The notes beneath the pieces were generated by a model. The model ran no database searches. It was not told where the DNA came from and saw only the letters and a program-made list of their open reading frames with translations. DNA of 64,000 bases from Gnomoniopsis sp. IMI 355080 (Eukaryota; Ascomycota; Sordariomycetes; Diaporthales; Gnomoniaceae): assembly GCA_027946555.1 (NCBI GenBank), contig JAPEVC010000043.1, forward strand, positions 62,001-126,000, given 5' to 3'. This document shows, one piece after another, positions 55,513 to 64,000 of this stretch. Each line of letters begins with the position of its first letter. Position 1 is the first letter of the stretch. A program made the position numbers and the translations under genes.

Positions 55513-56545
55513 AACTCACCAATAAAAGCGAGTTCATTTCTCCTCAACGGTGTGTAAGGGCGAAATCTAGAAGGAAAGCTGATTAATATCTATTGATGAG
55601 GTCAAGGATCCGGCTATATCGGAGTTAGTCTGAAAGGCCGTATCCTAGCAAGAAGTACTTACAGTCGTCCTCAACATATTTGAAAATCATAATCCAGAGC
55701 CCATTTGAAGGCCGATCTGCTAATATAGAACCGCTTCTGATGGGATGGACAGCTACCACATTATTTAATTTGAGATAATGAGAAGTAGGAGCCTAAACTC
55801 AATTGTCCCGAAATTCACTGGATCGATTATTCAGAGGCTCGAAACTCCAGACATCCATCCCTTGATATCTGTGCAAGTTGTCTGCTGACATATTCCTCTG
55901 CCTTTCCAGCTTACCATTTCATTCTACTCTCCCAACAGATCGCTTCCAATGTCTCTCAGCTGAGGCACGTCCTAGTCTCAGCCCAGCCGTTGACCCGGAC
56001 CGTTGGCCGTGCTCGAAAACGCATTATGTATGGATATCACCCAAAACGAAGCGTATAGGTGCATGCGGACCTTGGAACATGACGAATTGGGATCCTAAGC
56101 TTTTCTATCTCACAAAGACCTCCAATCGATTTCTCGTCAAGTTGCCACAGAAACCTCGCTGCGCGGCGTATGTCGATTTTCATGGATGACGTTCATGCAT
56201 AATAATTACAACGGAAAGAATGAAATTGTATATGACGTACAAATCAAAGTCACTTGCTATTCAATGCACAAGGATCAAAATCACAGATAGGTAGGTGGTG
56301 AAGAATCAAATAGTAGGTACAAAATTGGTAAGCCGGCCCCTTTCCGATCTCCTCCTAACATCGATTATCTTGGTATTCAGGATCTTCGAAACTCGCGTCT
56401 TGATAAGATTGGTTCCCAAGTTCATACCTGTGTTTGAAGTTTCAGATACTCAGTATTTCTGTCAGGTCTGCGAGAATGTCCGTCTATAAAGGACTTAATC
56501 CTGCCCAAATCCACTTTCCTACGTCGCTTAAACATTGATCTGCCC
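55513..56545. other. intergenic, amine oxidase promoter side
   Basis: Short anonymous frames only (for example 55878-56189, +). Contains the amine oxidase promoter at its left end and GATAGGTAGGTGG near 56286. Confidence 0.55.
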
Positions 56546-56728
56546 CTATGCGCCAGTCCATGTTCCATCACCCTGCTCAGTGCAGTACTTGTGCCAAATT
56601 GCGCAAGCTTGGAGAGTCGGAAATGAATCACCGCTGGTGGGTACGGCAATTGGCTCCGCGATGGGCAATGCAGCAGCGCCAAAGGAGAGGATGGCGACGG
56701 TGGCCGTGAGAAGGCTGAAGAACTGCAT
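56546..56728 (-). CDS. probable small secreted protein, 60 aa
   Basis: ATG at 56728. The first 20 residues (MQFFSLLTATVAILSFGAAA) form a strong signal peptide. The mature part would be about 40 residues with two cysteines spaced as CAIWHKYC, and no known domain. A TATA-like element (TCTATAAGAG, 56861-56870) lies 135 nt upstream, and the leader between them is CT/CA-rich, as in strongly transcribed fungal genes. The frame ends at a TAG at 56546. This could also be the first exon of a slightly longer protein, although no good donor is obvious. Possible roles (effector, signalling peptide, wall protein) cannot be separated by sequence. Confidence 0.55.
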   Translation of the reverse strand: MQFFSLLTATVAILSFGAAALPIAEPIAVPTSGDSFPTLQACAIWHKYCTEQGDGTWTGA

Positions 56729-56860
56729 CTTGAGGTGTTATATTTTCTCTGAGTAGTGATATTCGTTTTTTGAAGTGTGGAGAAACTCGAAGTGTCAATG
56801 AATGGGCGAGAGAGACGACAGGAATCATGGATTGCCAGACCCTTTCTGGGACAGTGACTG

Positions 56861-56870
56861 CTCTTATAGA
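56861..56870 (-). promoter_or_regulatory. TATA-like element of the small secreted protein gene
   Basis: TCTATAAGAG on the minus strand, 135 nt upstream of the start codon at 56728, at a spacing usual for fungal TATA boxes. Confidence 0.45.
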
Positions 56871-57755
56871 CCTCGTCATCCTGATGTTACGTCAAAACAC
56901 TGAGAATTTTGTGGCTTCACATACTCACCGACAGGCGTTCGTCTGACAATGGTACTTTATACTGTCATAAAGGGCTAAGATTCGACGTATCCTTTCGTGC
57001 TGTCGATGCAATAAACACCCTCTTCTATTCAGACCTCGAAGAGGACTCTAATACATATTTTCCTGCCTTTGACGCCGCAGACCATCATCCATTCTATCGC
57101 TTTGGTGGGTCTCATTATGAAAGACTTTTGGCAACATAATCACATGCAAGAATTGCTGTCAAAAATAGAATCTGTAGAATGCTCTGCGCACGGCATGTAC
57201 ATTTTTGCCACCAGACGTGAGGTATGTCAGAACGATAATACTCCATTTCTCGTATATCGGCAATATTTTTGGACGGGTGACAAATTTGAGACCAAGATAT
57301 GGAAAACTAAGCGGCAGACTTGATCTCTCTGTGTGGTTTATGCGACGAACTCTGTCTCGTGGGCGTCGTTCTTCAAGGTAGGTAGAGGAAACTTGGTACA
57401 CACGCACTATGCAAGGGACAGATTCACAGTTTCAACCACCAACTACAGATCACAGTGAAGGCCCCCATTGCCTCAGAGACAAGACAGACTACAAAAACAC
57501 CTTGTCAGCTCACCAAAATATTCATTTGAAATTCACAATGGGAGAATGACACCCATGACACGCACCATTTAGTGATGCGCCGCCACCTTATCAGGGCTAT
57601 TGCGATAGGCAGTGGGGTCGAGTTCCAGCTTTCCGGCGGATGACATCGCTCGACGCATGAAAACAATTTTTTCTGCTTTCGGAAAGGCCTAGAGAAACAC
57701 CAGCAGCCTGACTGAGTCTCTTCAATTTACACATCATCCGCAAAAACGACATAAG
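56871..57755. other. intergenic, upstream of fcy1
   Basis: About 890 bp between divergent genes. Only short frames without features; the fcy1 promoter lies at the right end. Confidence 0.6.
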
Positions 57756-58575
57756 ATGGACTACGCAAAGGGCCTAGCAATCGCCTTTGAGGAGGCGAAG
57801 ATCTCGTACGCTGAGGGTGGTATTCCGGTAAGCCCTCAAGGCCTCCTAGCTCCACGCAGCACCACTCCGTCCGCCCCTGCTGGTAAAGGTTTTTTTAGTT
57901 TTTTGTTCGAGGGAAGAAAAAAAGAAAAAAAAAGGGGGGGGGGGGGTTTCGAAGGCAACATGATGTATTAATTATATCTATTTCCACAAGATCGGCGCCG
58001 CCCTCATCTCTGCAGACGGCACCCTCATCGGCCGCGGACACAATCAGCGCGTACAGCTAGGCTCGGCCATCCACCATGGCGAGACGTCGGCGCTCTACAA
58101 TTCGGGTCGCCTGCCAGCACGAGCGTACAAGGGGAGTACCATGTACACGACCCTTTCACCCTGTGACATGTGTAAGTCTTGAATACGCCCCTTTTCTTCC
58201 CTTCTTCTCCCCATCCCGGGGAGGAGTGAGCCTACCGAAGCTGAGAATGATCCATAAATAGGTACAGGAGCATGCCTCCTCTACGGGATTAGCCGTGTCG
58301 TTATTGCTGAGAATAAGAACTTTGTCGGCGGAGAGGCCTACCTGCGTTCACGAGGTGTCGAGGTCGTGGTTTTGGATGACAAGGAGTGCACGGCTTTGAT
58401 GGACAAGTTCATCGAGGAGAAACCTGACTTGTGGTATGCAGCGAATCTTTCCCTACGCACAACAAAATCCATGATACGACTTGTAACTCCTAACAACACG
58501 GATCATAGGAACGAGGACATTGGTGTTGAAAAAAGGGTCTGGTCAAAGGAGGGCAAGACAGCGGACACAAACTAG
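57756..58575 (+). CDS. fcy1: cytosine deaminase Fcy1
   Basis: A zinc enzyme of pyrimidine salvage that deaminates cytosine to uracil; it also converts 5-fluorocytosine. Four exons, 57756-57827, 57991-58171, 58262-58433 and 58509-58575, give 163 residues (yeast Fcy1 has 158). Active-site motifs are HGE with His53 as zinc ligand and Glu55 as proton shuttle, and SPCDMC with Cys82 and Cys85. The spacing matches yeast His62, Cys91 and Cys94 exactly. Exon 3 carries TGACLLYGISRVVIAEN. Exon 4 gives NEDIGVEKR, matching the family's C-terminal EDIG, then a tail about a dozen residues longer than yeast. The third intron is 75 nt and free of stops, so retention would keep the frame and add 25 residues. 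Intron 1 holds a long purine run. Confidence 0.93.
57910..57946. repeat. polypurine tract with G13 in fcy1 intron 1
   Basis: A pure A/G tract ending in 13 consecutive G, within the 163-nt first intron. Prone to length variation and sequencing error. Confidence 0.85.
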
Positions 58576-59081
58576 TAGAATTCACAAGCACGGACGGGAC
58601 AGGGAACCAAGGCAAGCAAGCATGTCTCTAATTTCGCAATTTTCGCTGTCTGCATCTTAGAGCGCGTAAGAAGTATGAGTCTCTGTGCACTCGATGTCTA
58701 CGTGACACGCTCCCGTGCGAGCGGTTCTCTTGAACCCTTTTCCGTGGTGGTGGTGGCATAGTATAAACTCATTTGCCGTCCCTTTGCAGTACAATAGTAC
58801 ACCATTCCTGTATTTGCCAAACCGGATGGCAGATCTTTTTTAAGACTGTCCAGACAAACAAAACCACAAATCTGTACATATGAAGGCTTTTGTGCCTTAG
58901 AGCGCCAGTAGAATACAAAATACACCCGAACCCCATCTTAGCGAGCCGAACCCTCACCGAATAAGCTGACGAAGCAGCCTCTTTGGACTGCTCACGTCAT
59001 TACAAATCCTACCCATGACCTTGGACATTTGGGTTCTCGAAGTCTGGAGTTGTCGGGATTGACAGAAATCATCGTGACCCA
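58576..59081. other. convergent 3' region of fcy1 and snt2
   Basis: About 500 bp, presumably both 3' UTRs. No gene supported. Confidence 0.6.
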
Positions 59082-62000
59082 CTAGTGTAGCAAGTTCCGG
59101 AGGGACGGGCTGGCAGACGCCCCACTTGGCTGACGGTTCTCCGGGGGACGTTGTGACATGTTCCCGCCGTCCCTATTAAGCGGGACGTTCTCTCGAGGCA
59201 CCGGCGGGCTGCCATGAGGCGTCGAGAATGGTGAACGCTGAGAAGTATGAGCCTGACTGAATTGCTCTGCCGGCCGTGGCGGAGGTCCACCGTTCATCAA
59301 ATGATAAGGCGGCGGCGCTGGCGGTGCCTGGTGAGACATAGGGTGGGGATGTGGGTGAGACTGGTGGTGTGGAGGTGGTGGGTATTGAGCGATATAAGAG
59401 CCTCCGTTGGACATCGGGGGCGGTGGCAGGGGGCCTCCATACCCTCTGGGTGACGGTGGTCCTCCATAACTTCTCGGAGACTGTGGCATGCCGTTCATCA
59501 CAGGCGGAGAAGGACCATGATAATTGTGGCCGTGGCCATTCTGCAGAGGAGGCGGCGGCGGCGGGTGAGCCATATTTGACAACGGTGGAGGTCGTAGATG
59601 GTTCGGTGGTGCGAGGGGTGCCATAGAGCTGGGAGGCATGGGAGGATGGCCTCCATTCATGTGGTGAGGGGGAGGAGCTGTAGCTGGAGGAGGGCCTTGC
59701 TGCGAGGATGGTCGCCGCCAGTCACTGTAAGACGGGGTCTGTGCAGAAGGCGCATACTGAGGCGGAGGAGGCGCACGAGGCGGTATGGAAGGTGGGAAGG
59801 AAGGAGGTGCAATGGGCTGTCCCATGTGCTGTGGTGGTGGCGGTGGTTGCTGAACCATAGGAGCTGCTATGGGAGGGGCAATGGAAGGTGGCTGGGGTCC
59901 TGAGGATGGGCCTGAGGCCGGCAATACCGAAGGCGGCAGTCCTCCAGGTGGAGCTCCAGAAGGTGGTCCCAAGTTCGGCGCAGCCATCGACGGTGATTGG
60001 CTAACTGGTTCGATGGACGCCTGTCGTGGAGGTTGATCCCAAGGCTGCGGTGCAAGGTTGCTGACGCTCATGAGACTCTGGGGGCTGTTTGCAGCCTGAA
60101 CAGCTTGTACGGCCTGAGCAGACGATTGAGAGACCTCGCTGGGCGGTGGTGGAGTCTTCTCCTCTTCCTTGACAACAACGGGGCGGGGTTGGAGATTGGC
60201 CTTCTTGCACTTGTGACACTGATGGTTTCTCTGTGCCATGAATTTCTGGGCTTCTGCACCCAGCTCCCCGTGATACCCATTGGCAAGAGTGCGTTCCTGA
60301 GACTCGTCGATTGGGTACCACTTTGGACTGACGTCGGTACCACAAGTGATGCAAACCTTGCCTGTAGGTTGAAGGATGACCGGTGTCTCCTCTTTAATGA
60401 TGCCGTTTGCTTGGACTGCTGTTGCAACAGGCTGTGCTATTGTCGTGGTGGATGCGCGTCTGTTTGCTGGTGGCAGATTCGTGCTCATGCTTGACACCTT
60501 GGCCATTGACGGGATGAGATTGGCCTTGCGAGCGCAGCCTGACAGCGTCAAGTCGGCCTGCTTAAAGTTGCGGACATACAACTGAAGCGCGTTTGTTCCA
60601 GACTCGTCCACCAGATCACCTATCCGGTAAACCTGAGTCTTGGGCGGATGCTCTTTGCACCAGATTGCTGCTGTCATGGTTCCACTTTCATTACCAATGC
60701 TGACAATATTGTGTTGATCTCGTCGAGACCCTTTGACAGGTGTGATATCGAACCCGAGAATATGCCCAGCTTGATACGCGCATTCGACGTGCATCGAAGC
60801 ACGGCATTGCTGGCAAAACACGCAAGCGCCCTTGCTTGTCTTGCAAATCTTGCAGACCTCCTGAAAGCGAGAGCGGGCAATGGAAGGAATTCCTTCGCTA
60901 GGCTCCAAGGCTCCTGCATTTCCGAATTTTACCTCTGGAGTGAAGACAGCGCAGGTAACATGGACCCAGTTGTTGTCCGCTGTCCTCTTCAGAGGCTCTC
61001 TCGGATTGACGGGCCGACCAAGGTCTTCCTGCCGCTGTCGATAGAACTCGGCTGCTTTGACAGCCATCTCCTTTTCCACCCGCTCACGTTCGCGTTCCTT
61101 CTCGGTCTTCTTCTTATGAGATATCTTGGGAGGCTCCACAAAGTCATGCTCGGTGAATTCAACTGGACAAAGAATGCATTTGTAGTGCTAAAAAGTAGTG
61201 TTAGTGCAAAGTTCAGCATACATTCCTGCATCGGACTTACCAATGAGTTCTGCGGGTTCTTGTCGTTGGTGCACATGTCGCAAACCCATTTGCCGAAGTG
61301 CCGGTTGTCTACTACACCGTAGCAATTGCGGTGCACCGTCATACGGCACTCCTTGCACTGGAGGCGCTGATCTCCCAGTGGCTCCAGCTGGCAGCAGATG
61401 TCGCAAGGCATCGTCCTCGGCCTGGGCATCGGTGGAGGTGGCGGGGTAGCTGGCTTCGCCTTCTCGACTAACTTCTCCGCGGCCTTCTCTTTTTCCTTGT
61501 CCTTATCCTTGTCCTTTTCCTTCTCCTTTTTCTTGGCCAAATTGCTACCCGTTGCAGCTGCAGCGTCGGGTGCGACAGACTCCGGATCTCGTTCAGTTTT
61601 GAGTTTCTTCCTAGGTGGCTCCTGTGTTGGTGGTTGTGGCGCAGGTGTCCCGACCGAAGTCTTTGGAGGCGCGGTGGATGGTTCTGGTCTGTTGTAGTTG
61701 GTCACTTCCATCATTTGATTGGCGATCTGCAGCTCCTTCAATAGCTCTTCGTCAATCTTCTTCTTCCATGTGCGGCCACCGGCGGCGGCCTTCTTGGCCA
61801 TCTCGTCAATGTCCTCGAATTGGACACCGTAGCGTCGCCAAAGTTCAGCACAACGTCTGCATAAAGCTACGATATACTGGGTGCCCTTGTCTTTGCTCTT
61901 GCTGCCATTTTCGGTCACCACGGCTGGTCCGAACGGGGGTCCCCGTCGCCACTGTCGTGAGTTCTTGGTGTCGCAAAATTTGCAGATGAAAGCCTTCTTC

Positions 62001-64000
62001 TTGATCTTTGCCTTCTCAGAGTCAAATGCCGAATCGTCCTGATCGTCCGCGACTTCGTTGACGGTCGTGCTCGCCTCCGCCTGTGCTTTCTTGAGATCCT
62101 TCTTGCCCTTGCGCGCCGAGAGGCTGCCCCAGATTTTCTTGCCCTGAGGAGTTTTCTTCCACTTGTAGTAGTAACGCACAAGCACACTAGATGGCACCGT
62201 TTTGAGATATCTGCGGAGATCGACGACATTCGCACCGACCTTTGCCACGCCCTCTTCGTACTTCTTTTGCTCCGCAGCCGTCAAATCTGGTTCTTTGAAC
62301 GCTGATGTCTCTGTCTTGGCAAGAGCCTCGAGGGCCTTTTCGGTGTTGTAGTCATTCTTGTATAGCAGGTCCCGCGCAACGTCCTCTAGATTTGTACTCC
62401 GTTCGGGAACGCTCAACGCCTTCCACATGGACCTAGCTTTGTTCATGTAGTCATCGATACCGGCTTCAGAGATGATGATGTCGCCATCTGAATCCTTCCG
62501 AATCTGCCCGTCAACGTTCTCGATCGGCTTCCATAGGCATGTGGCGGTGCTGTTAGGGTCATCCTCGGGTAGGTCCTCGCCTCGGGGGATGTAGCCAGAG
62601 AAAGGCTCGTCTTGAATCCACTTGGGGCGGTTTTCACGCTCGCGTTTGTCCTTCTCGATGAGAGCCTGAACTTCCTTTGGTTGGCGACCGTCCTTGCGCC
62701 CGCTCTTCTTGATCTCCAAAGGCTTCACAAACTCTACGGGCCGACCTGGCCATGGTAACACAGTGGCTTGGTGCCGAGGACCCAGCCGAGAACTCGCACG
62801 AGGGAAGATACGATCATCATAGTCGAGTGCATCCTCTATCTTGCAGTGGATCCCGAGATACCGAAATGGCCAGAGGCTGGCCTGTTTCATCTGCTCCGCG
62901 GTCGGCGGGGGATGATCTCCCTCTTCACTCGGGCTCGTACGGGTCGTGTCGACTTGCGCAGGGTCCTCTTCGTCTCCCTCCTCGGGATACTCTTCGTCCT
63001 CAGTGCCAGCATGGCTTGCAGACTCGTGTAAATGAGGGGCACTGAGAGCCTCGAGCTTCCGCTCCTGGGCGGCATTGCAAGGACCACAAGCCCAACCAAA
63101 CCCGCGTGCAGGCTTCTTTTGAAGAGGCGGTCTCACACATTGCATATGGTAGGTGTTCTTACAAAACCCGCAGTCGACCGAATTGGCACTAAATGATACC
63201 GAAAGAGGTTAGCGGATGCGGCACGGTTGGGTTTCCCAGTCAAGCACTAGCGCAATTTAGCAAGTGCAGTCACACTTGGCATTTGTGAGTGGCACTGCTG
63301 TTTCTGGAGGGCATAATTCTTCGGGGGTCGCCTTAAAGCCCGGGCCCTGAACCCAGGCTAAGACCAGGTGAGCTGGCCAGGATCTAGTTCAGGTCAAAAG
63401 CTAAAGCCGAAGCCAAGAACCAAAAAAAGCCAGCGCCCCAGCGCTCGCGGCCATGGCTCAGGGCTGACCGGCCGCAAAGAATGTGCAAGGGGGAGGGGGA
63501 ATGTAGAACAGGGTATGCAACAAATTGAGAACGAAAAATTGGGGGCGGTGGATTGCGGATTCCGGGAGATGACGACAGGTGATTGGGTACGTACTTGGCG
63601 CAGTAGCCGCTGCATCGCTTGCAAGACTTGACAGCACTGGTGAGCTCCTTTCCACGGCCCTGCTCCACCAGGATGAATTTCCATTGCTGGTCTAGCACCT
63701 TCTTCACCCGCTCAGGCACATTGATGACCTGGGATGTCGGAATTGCATCGTAGTGCTTGGAAATGTAGCGGTCGTACATCTGCGACCACCAAAAGTTGTC
63801 CGGAATTTTGCGGTACTGTGTCATGATAGCCTCTTCTGCCTTAGGCTTATCCGGGGTGACGACGATCTCGGCCCTGTGTTTGACTGTGCATTTGCCACGC
63901 AGTGTGCCGAGAGGGCTGATGTCCGAGTGCATCGACGCGAAAAGTTGTCGCGTGTCCTGTGAACGCTTCTGAATATCTTTGGGCCGATAAAACCAATTCA
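59082..64000 (-). CDS. snt2: BAH/PHD chromatin regulator Snt2, N-terminus beyond window
   Basis: A chromatin-associated regulator. Yeast Snt2 is a histone E3 ligase in the Rpd3L/Ecm5 setting, and homologs in plant-pathogenic fungi control development and autophagy. Exons in the window: 64000-63595 (partial), 63188-61241 and 61187-59082. The first holds the end of a BAH domain (FYRPKDIQKRSQDTRQLF; PDNFWWSQMYDRYI) and the start of PHD1 (CKRCSGYC). A 406-nt intron separates this from the rest of PHD1 (CGFCKNTYHMQCV). Then come a SANT-like segment (VPSSVLVRYYYKWKKTPQG), a GATA-type finger (CKFCDTKNSRQWRRGP ... CRRCAELW), PHD2 (CDICCQLEP ... CKECRMTVHRNCYG) and an extended PHD (CILCPVEF ... NNWVHVTCAVFTPEV ... 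CKICKTSKGACVFC). A further CxxC pair near CITCGTDVSPKWYP and a very Pro-rich tail follow. Domain order is that of fungal Snt2. Confidence 0.93.

Overview
The window is eukaryotic and comes from a filamentous ascomycete (Pezizomycotina). Genes carry short GT-AG introns, mostly 50-110 nt, with CTAAC/CTGAC-like branch sites. They are monocistronic and lie on both strands. The families present (Snt2-type BAH/PHD regulator, Env7/STK16-like kinase, CYP65-like P450, TRI12-family transporter, alpha-type carbonic anhydrase) are typical of Pezizomycotina. Sordariomycetes is a reasonable inference, not a proof. I see no prokaryotic operon, CRISPR array, intact transposon or rRNA. I annotate 19 protein-coding genes and one tRNA.

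Layout. 1-8.4 kb holds a sugar transporter cut by the left edge (-), a secreted alpha-carbonic anhydrase (-) and a TRI12-family MFS exporter (+). 9.2-12.6 kb: vacuolar alpha-mannosidase ams1 (-). 14.6-18.7 kb: the SSU-processome gene nop14 (-), head to head with an unidentified membrane-anchored gene (+). 21.6-30.2 kb: a CLIP-170-type microtubule plus-end protein (+), an Env7/STK16-like kinase (+), a GPATCH11-like G-patch protein (-) and an unidentified acidic/basic protein (-). 30-43 kb is gene-sparse: a six-exon P450 (-), a fructosamine-kinase-like gene (+), a nearly 4 kb stretch with no convincing gene, and a secreted alpha/beta hydrolase (+). At 43.0-43.3 kb lies a tRNA-Thr(AGT) (-). Its 3' end and downstream flank are duplicated in tandem. 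43.8-58.6 kb is mostly housekeeping: mitochondrial MutS homolog msh1 (+), ribosomal stalk protein rpp0 (-) head to head with tRNA m7G methylation subunit trm82 (+), Hsp40 ydj1/mas5 (-), an FAD amine oxidase (-), a probable 60-aa secreted peptide (-) and cytosine deaminase fcy1 (+). 59.1-64 kb: the chromatin regulator snt2 (-), cut by the right edge.

How genes may work together. nop14, rpp0 and trm82 all serve ribosome or tRNA production. The two divergent promoters in front of them share the 11-mer GCTTATCGATA, a candidate common regulatory site. The P450, the MFS exporter, the FN3K-like gene and the hydrolase are scattered among unrelated genes. They do not form a recognisable secondary-metabolite cluster. 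I found no clear new multi-gene system. The observations most worth following are the tRNA-Thr 3'-end duplication, the shared promoter 11-mer, the small secreted peptide gene and the two unidentified conserved-looking proteins.

Exon borders were placed by hand from splice signals and reading-frame continuity. No transcript data or database search was available.
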